Assembly: GCF_024505165.1 (NCBI RefSeq)
Contig: NZ_JANIBK010000002.1
Location: 21,526-85,525, forward strand
Source: Methylomonas rivi
Lineage (GTDB): Bacteria; Pseudomonadota; Gammaproteobacteria; Methylococcales; Methylomonadaceae
Direction of reading: 5' to 3'
Length of the DNA: 64,000 nucleotides
Positions 9,861 to 18,390 of this stretch are shown here, in pieces (positions within the stretch are counted from its first letter, which is position 1; each line of letters begins with the position of its first letter). The position numbers and the translations under genes are program-made. The notes beneath the pieces are model-generated. The model ran no database searches, had not been told where the DNA came from, and saw only the letters and a list, made by a program, of their open reading frames with translations.

Positions 9861-12800
9861 TTAATGGTGTAAATGCGCGGCCAACCAGCGCTCGGCGACT
9901 TCAATATTGATTCCTTTACGTCTGGCGTAATCCTGCAACTGGTCTTGGTCTATCTTGCCGACATTGAAATATTGCGACTCGGGATGCGAGAAATACCAAC
10001 CGCTGACCGCCGCGGTAGGGTACATGGCGAAATTTTCGGTCAATTCGATGGTCGTCGACTCGGTCACGTTCAACAGCTCGAACAACTTGGCTTTCTCGGT
10101 ATGATCGGGGCAGGCCGGGTAACCGGGAGCAGGGCGAATGCCCTGATAAGCCTCCTCGATCAAGGCATGGTTTTCGTGCGTTTCGTCCGCGGCATAGCCC
10201 CAATAATCCTTGCGGACCGCTTGATGCATGTATTCGGCAAACGCTTCCGCCAAGCGGTCGGCCAAGGCTTTCAGCATGATGCTGCTGTAATCGTCGTGAT
10301 CCTGTTCGAATTCGGCCAGCTTGGTTTCGATGCCGATACCGGCCGTCACGGCAAAGCCGCCCATATAATCGGCGATACCGCAGCCGACCGGCGCGATAAA
10401 GTCGGACAGACAGTAGTTGGGCCGTCCCGGCGCCTTGACGTTTTGCTGACGCAAATGATGCAGCACTTCCCGTTGCTGGCTACGGCTGTCGTCGGTGTAC
10501 AGCACGATATCGTCATCGACGCTGTTGGCCGGAAAGAAACCGATCACGGCTTTGGCGGTCAGCCATTGTTCATCGACGATGCGTTTCAGCATGGCCCGGG
10601 CGTCTTCGAACAGCTTGCTTGCTTCCTGGCCGACCACCTGATCGCTCAGTATGGCGGGATAACGCCCGGACAATTCCCAGGTCTGGAAAAACGGCGTCCA
10701 GTCGATATACGAAACCAAGCTATCGAGGGGAAAATGATCGATAACCCGGATTCCGAGGAATTTGGGTTTTACCGGTTGATACCCTGCAAAATCGAATTTA
10801 TTATGCCGGGCTTTTTGCAGATCGAGCTGCGGGTTTTTGGCATGGCGGCCTTTGTGCCGTTCGCGCACCTGCTCATATTCTTCGCGGGTTTTTGCCACGA
10901 AATCCGCTTTCAAGTCCTCGCTGAGCAGGGCGCTGACCACCCCCACGCTACGGGAGGCGTCGGTAACGTAAATAGTCGGATGCCGGTAATTCGGTTCGAT
11001 TTTGACGGCGGTATGCGCGCGCGAGGTGGTGGCGCCGCCTATCATCAGCGGAATGCTGAAACCCTGGCGCTGCATTTCCTTGGCCACATGCACCATTTCA
11101 TCCAGCGATGGGGTAATCAGGCCGCTCAGACCGATCACATCGACTTTTTCTTCGCGGGCGGTTTTTAAAATGGTGTCGGCCGGCACCATTACCCCCAAGT
11201 CAATGACTTCGTAGTTGTTGCATTGCAACACCACGGAGACGATGTTCTTGCCGATGTCGTGCACATCGCCTTTTACGGTGGCCATCAATACCTTGCCGTT
11301 GGTTTGACGCACGGAACCGTCCACTTCGGCATCCATGAACGGCATTAAATAAGCCACGGCTTTTTTCATGACCCGGGCCGATTTCACCACCTGCGGCAGG
11401 AACATCTTGCCTTCGCCGAACAAGTCGCCGACCACATTCATGCCGTCCATTAGCGGCCCTTCGATAACATGCAGGGGTTTTTCCGCTTCCTGCCGAGCCT
11501 GTTCGGTGTCTTCATCGATGTAATCGGCAATGCCTTTCACCAAGGCATGCTCCAAGCGTTTTGTGACCGGCCATTCGCGCCATTCCAGGGTTTCCTGCTT
11601 GGCGGCCTGGCCGCTGCCGCGATATTTTTCGGCGATTTCCAGCAGCTTTTCGGTGCCTTCCGGGGTGCGGTTCAGGATCACGTCTTCGACGGCGTTACGC
11701 AATTCTTCCGGAATGTCGGCGTAAATCGCCAATTGGCCGGCGTTGACGATGCCCATATCCATGCCGGCTTGCACCGCGTGATACAAAAATACCGCGTGGA
11801 TGGCTTCGCGCACCGGATTGTTACCGCGAAACGAGAACGACACGTTGGAAACGCCGCCGGAAATCAAGGCATGCGGCAAGGTCTGCTTGATGATACGGGT
11901 GGCTTCGATGAAATCGACGCCGTAGTTGTTGTGTTCCTCGATGCCGGTGGCGACCGCGAAAATATTGGGGTCGAAGATGATGTCTTCCGGCGGGAAGCCG
12001 ATTTGTTCGGTCAGAATTTTATAAGCGCGGCCGCAAATCTCCACCTTGCGCGCCATGGTGTCCGCCTGGCCTTGTTCGTCGAAGGCCATCACGATCACCG
12101 CCGCGCCATAGCGGCGCACCAGTTTGGCCTGTTCGATGAATTTGTCCTCGCCTTCCTTGATCGAGATGGAGTTGACGACCCCCTTGCCCTGAATGCATTT
12201 CAGGCCGGCTTCCAGAATTTCCCATTTCGAGGAATCCAGCATGATCGGCACCTTGGCGATATCCGGCTCGGCGGCGATCAAATTCAAAAACCGCACCATG
12301 GCGGCTTTCGAATCCAGCATGCCTTCGTCCATGTTGATGTCGATGATCTGCGCGCCGTTTTCGACTTGTTGCTTGGCGACTTCCAGAGCATCTTCGTAAC
12401 GCTCTTCGACGATCATTTTCTTGAAGACCGCGGAACCTGTGACGTTGGTGCGTTCGCCGACGTTGACGAACAAGGTCTCGGGACCGATGCTCATGGCTTC
12501 CAGTCCGGCCAGATGGCAGCGCTTTTCCTGCTCGGGAATTTGCCGCGGCGGGTATTTGCTAACGGCCTTGACGATGGCGCGGATGGTGTCCGGGGAAGTG
12601 CCGCAACAACCGCCGATGATATTCAAATAGCCACTGGCCGCCCAGTCGGCCAGTTCGGCGGCCATTTGTTCAGGCGTTTCGTCGTATTCGCCGAATTCGT
12701 TGGGCAAGCCGGCGTTGGGGTGGGCGGAGACGTAAGTATCGGCAATGCCGGATAATTCCTCGATGTATTGGCGCAATTCCCGAGCGCCCAACGCGCAGTT

Positions 12801-13532
12801 GAAGCCGATTGAAATCGGTTGCACATGTTTCAACGAATACCAAAACGCGGCGGCGGTCTGCCCGGACAACGTGCGGCCGGAGGCGTCGGTGATGGTGCCG
12901 GAAATCATCACCGGCAATTTATAACCGAGTTTGTCGAAAGTTTGTTCGACCGCGAATATCGCCGCCTTGGCATTCAGGGTATCGAAGACGGTCTCGATCA
13001 GAATGATGTCCGCCCCGCCGTCTATCAGGCCTTGAGTGGCTTCGCTGTAAGCATCGACCAAGTCGTCGAAGCTGATATTGCGGAAGCCGGGATCGTTGAC
13101 ATCCGGCGACATGGAGGATGTGCGATTGGTAGGCCCCAATACGCCCGCGACAAATCGCGGTTTGTCCGGCGTCGATGCGGACATTTCGTCCGCGGCCTGC
13201 TTGGCCAAGCGCGCGGAAGCGATATTGATTTCATAGGCCAAGTCTTCCATGCGATAGTCGGCCATGGCTATCTTGGTGGCGTTGAAGGTATTGGTTTCGA
13301 TAATGTCGGAACCGGCCTCGAGATAGGCCTTATGAATGGCCTTGATGATGTCCGGTTGAGTCAGCGACAACAGATCGTTATTGCCTTTAAGATCGCTATC
13401 CCAATCGGCAAAACGCGCCCCTCGATAGTCCTTTTCTCCCAGCTTATAGCTCTGTATCATGGTGCCCATGGCCCCATCCAGATATAAAATCCGTTGTTTT
13501 AATTGCTGGTTTAATCGTTGTATGCTGTTCAT
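9861..13532 (-). CDS. metH: Cobalamin-dependent methionine synthase
   Basis: A 1223-residue, full-length four-module enzyme that transfers the methyl group of 5-methyltetrahydrofolate to homocysteine. Modules in order: homocysteine-binding barrel (1-330) with zinc cysteines in NCALGA and [10 protein letters not shown]; pterin-binding barrel (about 355-620); cap and B12 domain with the cobalt-ligating DVHDIGKN motif (His near 757); and the C-terminal reactivation domain with the AdoMet-binding [12 protein letters not shown]. All key residues look intact. ATG at 13532. It heads an operon with yqhA and the glutaredoxin gene. Only 80 bases separate it from the divergent DUF2970 gene, leaving no room for a cobalamin riboswitch. 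Confidence 0.97.
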   Translation of the reverse strand: MNSIQRLNQQLKQRILYLDGAMGTMIQSYKLGEKDYRGARFADWDSDLKGNNDLLSLTQPDIIKAIHKAYLEAGSDIIETNTFNATKIAMADYRMEDLAYEINIASARLAKQAADEMSASTPDKPRFVAGVLGPTNRTSSMSPDVNDPGFRNISFDDLVDAYSEATQGLIDGGADIILIETVFDTLNAKAAIFAVEQTFDKLGYKLPVMISGTITDASGRTLSGQTAAAFWYSLKHVQPISIGFNCALGARELRQYIEELSGIADTYVSAHPNAGLPNEFGEYDETPEQMAAELADWAASGYLNIIGGCCGTSPDTIRAIVKAVSKYPPRQIPEQEKRCHLAGLEAMSIGPETLFVNVGERTNVTGSAVFKKMIVEERYEDALEVAKQQVENGAQIIDINMDEGMLDSKAAMVRFLNLIAAEPDIAKVPIMLDSSKWEILEAGLKCIQGKGVVNSISIKEGEDKFIEQAKLVRRYGAAVIVMAFDEQGQADTMARKVEICGRAYKILTEQIGFPPEDIIFDPNIFAVATGIEEHNNYGVDFIEATRIIKQTLPHALISGGVSNVSFSFRGNNPVREAIHAVFLYHAVQAGMDMGIVNAGQLAIYADIPEELRNAVEDVILNRTPEGTEKLLEIAEKYRGSGQAAKQETLEWREWPVTKRLEHALVKGIADYIDEDTEQARQEAEKPLHVIEGPLMDGMNVVGDLFGEGKMFLPQVVKSARVMKKAVAYLMPFMDAEVDGSVRQTNGKVLMATVKGDVHDIGKNIVSVVLQCNNYEVIDLGVMVPADTILKTAREEKVDVIGLSGLITPSLDEMVHVAKEMQRQGFSIPLMIGGATTSRAHTAVKIEPNYRHPTIYVTDASRSVGVVSALLSEDLKADFVAKTREEYEQVRERHKGRHAKNPQLDLQKARHNKFDFAGYQPVKPKFLGIRVIDHFPLDSLVSYIDWTPFFQTWELSGRYPAILSDQVVGQEASKLFEDARAMLKRIVDEQWLTAKAVIGFFPANSVDDDIVLYTDDSRSQQREVLHHLRQQNVKAPGRPNYCLSDFIAPVGCGIADYMGGFAVTAGIGIETKLAEFEQDHDDYSSIMLKALADRLAEAFAEYMHQAVRKDYWGYAADETHENHALIEEAYQGIRPAPGYPACPDHTEKAKLFELLNVTESTTIELTENFAMYPTAAVSGWYFSHPESQYFNVGKIDQDQLQDYARRKGINIEVAERWLAAHLHH

Positions 13533-13612
13533 TGGCGGGAATAAATCGATGTTAATTCTGAATGGGCCGTAACAGCCGCATTGTTTTTTGAACCTTGGAA
13601 ATTGAGGAAATC

Positions 13613-13801
13613 ATGTCCAAACCCAATCTACTACATGTTGTAAAAAGCGTTCTTGCCGCCGCAATTGGCGTACAAAGCGACAAAAATCGGGAAGTGGATT
13701 TCAAGCACGGCTCGCTGCCCGCCTATATCATTGTTGGCTTGATTGGGACAGTGTTATTTATTTTGGCTATTGTAACGATAGTATCGCTGGTTACCGGTTG
13801 A
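13613..13801 (+). CDS. DUF2970 small membrane protein
   Basis: A 62-residue protein matching DUF2970. A short amphipathic N-terminus (LLHVVKSVLAAAIGVQSDKNREVDF) is followed by one C-terminal membrane helix (about 38-60). The ATG at 13613 has a close Shine-Dalgarno (GAGGAAA); an upstream TTG in the same frame is rejected. The function of the family is unknown. It is divergent from metH and ends at a strong hairpin terminator shared with the convergent membrane-protein gene. Confidence 0.8.
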   Translation: MSKPNLLHVVKSVLAAAIGVQSDKNREVDFKHGSLPAYIIVGLIGTVLFILAIVTIVSLVTG

Positions 13802-13819
13802 TCTTGGGGGCTTTTAACG

Positions 13820-13849
13820 AAAAAAGCCCAAGAAAACTTGGGCTTTTTT
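13820..13849. terminator. Bidirectional intrinsic terminator
   Basis: The perfect stem GCCCAAG/CTTGGGC with loop AAAA is flanked by A-run and T-run (aaaaaa...tttttt), so it works on both strands. It lies between the convergent DUF2970 and 139-residue membrane-protein genes. Confidence 0.9.
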
Positions 13850-13864
13850 CAGGCCGCCAACAAG

Positions 13865-14284
13865 TTAATTGCCGGAAGTTTTAAAGCTGTTTTTAATGCT
13901 TTCGAACATTTCCTTAACGCCGCCGAACAGATTGGCGGGCGTCGGAGCTTCTTTAAATATAAACAAAGAGCGGATCACCGAAACCGCCAAAAAGCCGGCG
14001 ATAGGCGGTAATAATTCGAAAATTACCGGCATAATCCATCCCCCCGCGCCTTCCTGAGTTTTACGGTCGCCAACGCTGGTTAATTCGCGGTCATACTCGC
14101 CGCCAACGTCTCTGCCGTCCAAACCGTCGATAATCATGATGTTGATGTTGTAGAACAGCACCTGAACCACCAAATAGACGATGGCGCAAATGCCCACCCA
14201 CATCAACACATTATCTTTTTTCGCTTTCATCAGTGATTGATAAACCCAGATCACTGTCAAAACCATAATAATACCGCCAATCAT
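13865..14284 (-). CDS. Hypothetical 3-helix membrane protein
   Basis: A 139-residue protein with two N-terminal membrane helices (about 1-18 and 27-50), an acidic/charged loop (about 54-80, DGLDGRDVGGEYDREL), a third hydrophobic helix (about 85-108, IMPVIFELLPPIAGFLAVSVI) and an amphipathic C-terminal tail with FGGVKEMFESIKNSF. The ATG at 14284 follows an excellent ribosome site (AAGGGGAAAG), suggesting high expression. I recognise no family. It diverges from a 42-residue membrane peptide with an equally strong start, so the two may share regulation. Confidence 0.7.
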   Translation of the reverse strand: MIGGIIMVLTVIWVYQSLMKAKKDNVLMWVGICAIVYLVVQVLFYNINIMIIDGLDGRDVGGEYDRELTSVGDRKTQEGAGGWIMPVIFELLPPIAGFLAVSVIRSLFIFKEAPTPANLFGGVKEMFESIKNSFKTSGN

Positions 14285-14403
14285 ATCTTTCCCCTTAATT
14301 AACTGTTTTTATTTTTGTAAAGTCAGTCTGAAACTTCATACTACCATAAACCAACGCATTGGCAATTTGTGGCGGCATCTTTACTTAAATAGCTATCAAT
14401 CGC

Positions 14404-14431
14404 TTGACATTAAAGTCAGCTAAAGTAACAT
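14404..14431 (+). promoter_or_regulatory. Sigma-70-like promoter for the 42-residue peptide
   Basis: A perfect -35 box TTGACA (14404-14409), a 16-base spacer and -10 TAACAT (14426-14431). Transcription would start about 14438, giving a leader of roughly 60 bases before the ATG at 14497. Confidence 0.55.
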
Positions 14432-14496
14432 ATCAGCCTCGAAGGCCGGTTGGCTGGCAATTTTTATAACAACTAAACAAAAGGTAGGAGGCACCC

Positions 14497-14625
14497 ATGG
14501 GAGCGATCTTAGACTTAACAGAAATGTTAAAAGAACCATCAGGTATGATTGGAGCGGTAGTAATTATCGCTGCAGGATACTTCTTCGTAAAATGGGTGTT
14601 CCAAGAGCCTAAAGACGAGGAATAA
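14497..14625 (+). CDS. 42-residue single-helix membrane peptide
   Basis: A small gene encoding 42 residues. An amphipathic N-terminus (MGAILDLTEMLKEPSG) is followed by one membrane helix (about 17-33, MIGAVVIIAAGYFFVKW) and an acidic tail ending PKDEE. Evidence that it is real: a near-consensus Shine-Dalgarno (GTAGGAGG) six bases before ATG, a consensus -35 promoter upstream, and its own terminator about 40 bases after the stop. It therefore sits on a private, probably abundant transcript. No family is recognised. Small subunits of respiratory or other membrane complexes look like this, but no partner can be named. Confidence 0.72.
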   Translation: MGAILDLTEMLKEPSGMIGAVVIIAAGYFFVKWVFQEPKDEE

Positions 14626-14663
14626 GCTAGATAGCTTCTCGGAGCCTAGTTTTTCTGATTAAA

Positions 14664-14694
14664 GGCGGCACGGTTTCCCGGGGCCGCCTTTTTT
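14664..14694 (+). terminator. Intrinsic terminator after the 42-residue peptide gene
   Basis: GGCGGC (14664-14669) pairs with GCCGCC (14683-14688) and is followed by a run of six T. It separates the peptide gene from the HTTM gene downstream. Confidence 0.85.
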
Positions 14695-14759
14695 GTGTCC
14701 GAGCGATTTCACCAGCCAAAATACCTTATACTTTGTATATTTTTTGTCTGGCCGATTAG

Positions 14760-16667
14760 ATGTCTAACTTGTTCGCATCCAAAATTCACACCCTTTATCA
14801 ACAACAAGCACCCGCCACCGGCATCGGCCTCTTCAGACTGCTGTTCGGCCTGATCACCTTACAGGAAATACTTTTCCTGATTTATTTTAACCACCTGATT
14901 TTCGACCCCATACCCTATATGGACGTCGAGTTTCCGATGATCGTTTTTTTTCTGTGGCTATGGGCCGCCATTGCCTTTTGCCTGACGATTGGCTACCGCT
15001 GCCAGGCCAGCAGCATCGCCAATTACATTTTTTGGCTGGTTTTCGTCAATTTCACCCCCATGCAACGGGATTTCGACGGCGGTTTCGATTTATTCATGAT
15101 CGGCGCCAATTTTTTTCTGATCTTTATGCCCACCGATAAGGCGTTTGCAATTGACGGACTCAGAAAAAAACTGGCCACGCCTTTTGTTCACTATGCCCAA
15201 TATGCCGCCGCGCACGTATCCAAACTAGCCTATTATCTGCCCGTGATCGCCTGCCTAGGCTTTCTGTATTTCGATTCGGCCATCCATAAAATGTTCGCCG
15301 AGCACTGGCGCAACGGTCTTGGCGCTTGGCTGCCGTCGTCCATGCCTTATTACATTTCCGCGCTGGACATGTCCCGGCTATTAAACGTCGAGCCGCTGCA
15401 AAAACTCATTGGCTACACCATCATTGCGTTCCAATTCAGCTTTTTGCCTTTGTTTTATTTCAAATTATTACGGCCGCTGTATTTTTTAATAGGCACTGGC
15501 TTACATCTGGGTATAACTCTGTCCTTCAACATCTACCCCTTCGGCATGGGCATGTTGATTTTCTACACGCTGATGATGCCCTTTTCCTGGTATAAACAAC
15601 TAGGCGAATGGCTCAGAAAACCGCGGCCCATCCTGACGGTTTTTTTCGACCAACAATGCCCGCTGTGCAATCGCACCGTGCTGATTTTGAATCATTTCGA
15701 TATTCTGCACGCCGTCGACTTCAAGCCGGCCCAAACCTATGCCCGCCAATATTCGGCACTGGATCAACTGGACGACGCCACTTTATTAACCGATCTCTAC
15801 GCATTGGACGCCCAAGACAAGCTGTACGCAGGTATCGACACCTACGCGCAAATTTTTATTGCCATGGGCTACACGGCGGTAATCGGCTGGATCATCAAAC
15901 TGCCTTTGGTCCATTCCCTGGCCGGCGCCAGCTACCGCCGCATCGCCGACAATCGCGCCCGCCTGAACTGCGACGTCAGTTGCATAAATGAGCCGCGAAG
16001 CATTTTCCAGCCCACGCTCTACGAGCGGATTTTCGAAGCGGAAACAGCCCAACAACAAAAACGCAACGCTCATAAAATCAGCAAGGTGCTGTTAGCCATC
16101 ATTTTGCTGCAACTGAACAGCAGCTTGCACTATGGCTTACTGTACCGTCTAAAAGTGGACACCCGGCAATCGCCCATCGCCAGCGTCATGGCCGATATGA
16201 GCAATGCCATACTGATGTTCTCGCATACTTTCCTGGGTATTACTCCACATGCCTTGTATCTGCATGACCATTTCGAAGGCTACAACCATTTGCTGGCGAT
16301 TACCTACCTGGATGCAAACGGCATCGAACACTGGCTACCCTTTGTCGACGAACAAGGCCGGCTGCTGGCACCCAATTGGGGTAGAGTCCATTCGATGTGG
16401 GCCAACATAGCCGTCACCCCCAATATCGATGAATTGCGCTTAAAAAAATTCATCATGAAACTAACCGCATTCTGGGGCAAAAAACTCGATCTTGATTTTG
16501 AAAACACCCGCTTCATCATCAAAATGAAAAAAACCGACGCGCCGTCCGTTTGGGAAAAAGATCTAAGGAATAAGAACCTATCGGGAGCGTGGCAGGCCAT
16601 AGGCTCGGCGCAATGGAGCGGCAAAGAGTTCAAGATCAATCTGCCCAGGGATATCGACATGCTTTGA
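14760..16667 (+). CDS. HTTM membrane protein fused to DCC thiol-oxidoreductase domain
   Basis: A 635-residue protein. The N-terminal ~280 residues carry several hydrophobic helices typical of the HTTM family (related to vitamin-K-dependent gamma-carboxylase). A DUF393/DCC domain follows from about residue 290, with the defining FFDQQCPLCNRT motif (two cysteines near 300) and the family's DALL-like and Y-rich segments. A further hydrophobic stretch (about 440-460) and a soluble C-terminal region (about 490-635) complete it. HTTM-DCC proteins are suspected membrane redox or carboxylation enzymes, but the substrate is unknown. The gene starts at ATG 14760 without a strong ribosome site and is followed by the lipoprotein array. 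Confidence 0.8.
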   Translation: MSNLFASKIHTLYQQQAPATGIGLFRLLFGLITLQEILFLIYFNHLIFDPIPYMDVEFPMIVFFLWLWAAIAFCLTIGYRCQASSIANYIFWLVFVNFTPMQRDFDGGFDLFMIGANFFLIFMPTDKAFAIDGLRKKLATPFVHYAQYAAAHVSKLAYYLPVIACLGFLYFDSAIHKMFAEHWRNGLGAWLPSSMPYYISALDMSRLLNVEPLQKLIGYTIIAFQFSFLPLFYFKLLRPLYFLIGTGLHLGITLSFNIYPFGMGMLIFYTLMMPFSWYKQLGEWLRKPRPILTVFFDQQCPLCNRTVLILNHFDILHAVDFKPAQTYARQYSALDQLDDATLLTDLYALDAQDKLYAGIDTYAQIFIAMGYTAVIGWIIKLPLVHSLAGASYRRIADNRARLNCDVSCINEPRSIFQPTLYERIFEAETAQQQKRNAHKISKVLLAIILLQLNSSLHYGLLYRLKVDTRQSPIASVMADMSNAILMFSHTFLGITPHALYLHDHFEGYNHLLAITYLDANGIEHWLPFVDEQGRLLAPNWGRVHSMWANIAVTPNIDELRLKKFIMKLTAFWGKKLDLDFENTRFIIKMKKTDAPSVWEKDLRNKNLSGAWQAIGSAQWSGKEFKINLPRDIDML

Positions 16668-16688
16668 AAATCACATTTAAATTGGGTC

Positions 16689-16717
16689 TTGCATGCTGCT
16701 TTTGGTCATGCTATAAA
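16689..16717 (+). promoter_or_regulatory. Promoter of lipoprotein copy 1
   Basis: -35 TTGCAT (16689-16694), 17-base spacer, -10 TATAAA (16712-16717). The equivalent -10 is present before copies 2 and 3. Confidence 0.55.
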
Positions 16718-16778
16718 TTTTATGTGCTTAACTTAAGTGCACAAAATTATAAAAACCTTATTTTACTCGGAGGATGTT

Positions 16779-16916
16779 ATGAAAAAAGTATTTTCTGTCT
16801 TAGCTATGGCGCTTATGATTGTCAGCTTGAGCGGTTGTATGGACGACCCTGATCAAGGCAATCCAAAACCAAAAAACTACGGCACACCTAACCAAGTAGG
16901 CTCTGGCGTCAACTAA
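16779..16916 (+). CDS. Small lipoprotein, tandem copy 1
   Basis: A 45-residue precursor. A basic MKK start and hydrophobic stretch end in the lipobox LSGC (Cys20), giving a mature peptide of about 26 residues that begins CMDDPDQGNPKPK and ends VGSGVN. The residue after Cys is Met rather than Asp, which by the usual Lol rule favours the outer membrane. Ribosome site GGAGG precedes the ATG. It is similar in size to entericidin-like peptides but not similar in sequence, and I recognise no family. Confidence 0.8.
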   Translation: MKKVFSVLAMALMIVSLSGCMDDPDQGNPKPKNYGTPNQVGSGVN

Positions 16917-16930
16917 GCAATAGCGTTGAC

Positions 16931-16975
16931 AGGATTTCTCTTAAATCCTTTGTAAGGCCCACTTCCGTGGGCCTT
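16931..16975 (+). terminator. Double hairpin after lipoprotein copy 1
   Basis: A first stem AGGATTT/AAATCCT (16931-16949) is followed by a 9-base-pair stem AAGGCCCAC/GTGGGCCTT (16954-16975). There is little T-run, so this may be a 3' stability element as well as a terminator. Confidence 0.65.
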
Positions 16976-17002
16976 ATGCCTTCCTCCAAGCCTATATTTA
17001 TT

Positions 17003-17030
17003 TTGCAGCCAAGGCTTTCCGTGTTATAAG
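17003..17030 (+). promoter_or_regulatory. Promoter of lipoprotein copy 2
   Basis: -35 TTGCAG (17003-17008), 16-base spacer, -10 TATAAG (17025-17030) preceded by TGT, an extended -10 element. Confidence 0.5.
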
Positions 17031-17093
17031 CCTTACCGTGCTTAATATATCTAGTACAAACAAAACTATAAAAATACCTATTTGGAGGATGTT

Positions 17094-17231
17094 ATGAAAA
17101 AAATATTATCTCTTTTAGCGATGAGTCTGATGCTTGTTAGTTTGAGCGGCTGCATGGACGACCCTGATCAAGGCAATCCAAAACCAAAAAATTACGGCAC
17201 GCCCAACCAAGTAGGCTCTGGAGTCAACTAA
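17094..17231 (+). CDS. Small lipoprotein, tandem copy 2
   Basis: A 45-residue precursor almost identical to copy 1. The mature part after lipobox LSGC is the same 26 residues, while the signal peptide differs at several conservative positions (MKKILSLLAMSLMLVSLSGC). Identity of the mature part against drift in the signal suggests selection on the exported peptide. The ribosome site GGAGG is conserved. Function is unknown. Confidence 0.8.
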   Translation: MKKILSLLAMSLMLVSLSGCMDDPDQGNPKPKNYGTPNQVGSGVN

Positions 17232-17250
17232 GTAGTAGCGCGCGTTGACA

Positions 17251-17294
17251 GGATTTGGTTTAAATCCATTGTAAGGCCCACATCCGTGGGCCTT
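17251..17294 (+). terminator. Double hairpin after lipoprotein copy 2
   Basis: It repeats the copy 1 arrangement: GGATTT/AAATCC (17251-17267), then AAGGCCCAC/GTGGGCCTT (17273-17294). Loop bases differ while both stems are kept. Confidence 0.65.
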
Positions 17295-17331
17295 ATGCGT
17301 TTAGGGCCTTTACCTTCAAAATTGCTTTTTT

Positions 17332-17362
17332 TTGGTACACGCGCGGTATTCCGTGTTATAAA
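17332..17362 (+). promoter_or_regulatory. Promoter of lipoprotein copy 3
   Basis: Extended -10 TGTTATAAA (TATAAA at 17357-17362) shares the CCGTGTTATAA block with copy 2. The -35 (TTGGTA, 17332-17337) is 19 bases away and weak. Confidence 0.45.
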
Positions 17363-17421
17363 TAACAGTGCTTAATATATTTAGTACAACCAAAAATAAA
17401 AAACTTAATTTGGAGGATGTT

Positions 17422-17541
17422 ATGAAAAAAGTATTATCTCTTTTAGCGATGACCCTGATGATTGTTGGCTTGAGCGGTTGCATGGATGATCCTGATGCGT
17501 CAAAACAAAAAGTTTCCAGCTCTACTTCAGTACAGCTGTAA
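17422..17541 (+). CDS. Small lipoprotein, tandem copy 3 (diverged)
   Basis: A 39-residue precursor with the same signal peptide and lipobox LSGC and the same first mature residues (CMDDPD). It then diverges to ASKQKVSSSTSVQL, losing the Pro/Asn-rich GNPKPKNYGTPNQ segment. The ribosome site is identical to the other copies. It could be a paralogue with a new tail or one whose 3' end was replaced; a simple frameshift from copies 1 and 2 is not apparent by eye. Confidence 0.72.
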   Translation: MKKVLSLLAMTLMIVGLSGCMDDPDASKQKVSSSTSVQL

Positions 17542-17552
17542 CTTTTAGACGT

Positions 17553-17590
17553 AAGGCTCATGCTCACCTAGGTGGGCCTTCTTATTTTTC
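17553..17590 (+). terminator. Intrinsic terminator after lipoprotein copy 3
   Basis: AAGGCTCA (17553-17560) pairs with TGGGCCTT (17573-17580), with one G-U pair, and is followed by a T-rich tract, making it the most classical terminator of the three. Confidence 0.7.
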
Positions 17591-17628
17591 ATAATCCTCC
17601 TTTCAATACCCCCACTCGCGAAAACCGA

Positions 17629-18390
17629 TTATTTACCGGATTCCGCTGAAATATTCAGCATGGCTTGAGAAATCCAAGCCTCCGCCTCCGCATTAATATC
17701 CTTGGTACTTTTATTTAGCGTTGAAATCATGGGACCGATTTTGACTTTGATTACCCCGGGGTATTTCACGAAACTGTTACGCGGCCAAAACTCACCGGCA
17801 TTATGCGCCAAAGGAATCACCGGAAAACCCGTTTTATTGGCCAGCATGGCACCGCCGGCATTAAACTTTTTATACGCGCCCGGCGCTACCCGCGTCCCTT
17901 CGGGAAAAATCAGCACGAACAAACCTTCCCGCAAACGCTCGACACCTTGTTCGAGCAGCATCTTCAAAGCTTCTTTCTGGTTGCTGCGATCGATTGCAAT
18001 CGGTTTTAGGGTGGCCAACGCCCAGCCGCCGAATGGAATTTGCAATAACGACTTTTTCAGAACCGCCGTTTGCGGAGAGATAATTTGCCGTAAGGCGATG
18101 GTTTCCCAAGCCGACTGATGCTTGCTTAGAATGACGGCCGCCTGGTTTTTAGGGATATTTTCCGTTCCTTCCACTTCGTAGCTCAAGCCGCAACATAATT
18201 TCAGCATGTACAACAGACAATCGATCCAGATGTCCGCAAATCTATACCTCATCGAAAAAGGCAGAAAAAAACCGCCTAAAATCGCTACACCGACAATCGG
18301 CGTGGAAAATAAAACGTAGATAAAAAATAAAGTCGAGCCTAAATAGACTTTGAAATCAGCTTGTCGAGACGATGTAGTGTGCTGCGTCAT
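17629..18390 (-). CDS. plsC: 1-acyl-sn-glycerol-3-phosphate acyltransferase
   Basis: A 253-residue PlsC-type acyltransferase that acylates lysophosphatidate to phosphatidate at the inner membrane. It has an N-terminal hydrophobic segment (about 20-45), the catalytic block as KHQSAWE (the H-x4-D/E variant common in gammaproteobacterial homologues) and the substrate-binding FPEGTR. The ATG at 18390 is preferred over an in-frame TTG at 18402. It overlaps the 3' end of gmhB by about 35 bases and is last in the glyQ-glyS-gmhB-plsC operon, an arrangement seen in other Gammaproteobacteria. Confidence 0.9.
   Translation of the reverse strand: MTQHTTSSRQADFKVYLGSTLFFIYVLFSTPIVGVAILGGFFLPFSMRYRFADIWIDCLLYMLKLCCGLSYEVEGTENIPKNQAAVILSKHQSAWETIALRQIISPQTAVLKKSLLQIPFGGWALATLKPIAIDRSNQKEALKMLLEQGVERLREGLFVLIFPEGTRVAPGAYKKFNAGGAMLANKTGFPVIPLAHNAGEFWPRNSFVKYPGVIKVKIGPMISTLNKSTKDINAEAEAWISQAMLNISAESGK

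Larger units (their letters stand above)
16689..17590 (+). repeat. Three tandem promoter-lipoprotein-terminator cassettes
   Basis: Three direct repeats of about 315-328 bases. Each contains a promoter with TATAA-type -10, a GTGCTTAA leader element, the ribosome site GGAGGATGTTATG, a small lipoprotein gene and a GTAAGGC-type terminator hairpin. Copies 1 and 2 are nearly identical through the coding region; copy 3 diverges after about 25 codons. The pattern indicates recent tandem duplication followed by divergence. Confidence 0.85.

Noticed and set aside
11469..12755. 428-codon plus-strand frame opposite metH
   Set aside because: It is the complement of conserved metH modules; composition-driven shadow.
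13533..13612. Possible cobalamin or SAM riboswitch upstream of metH
   Set aside because: Only about 80 bases separate the divergent starts, too short for either riboswitch class.
16779..17541. Reading the tandem repeats as a CRISPR-like array
   Set aside because: There are only three long repeats, each coding for a lipoprotein with its own signals; no short repeats with unique spacers.
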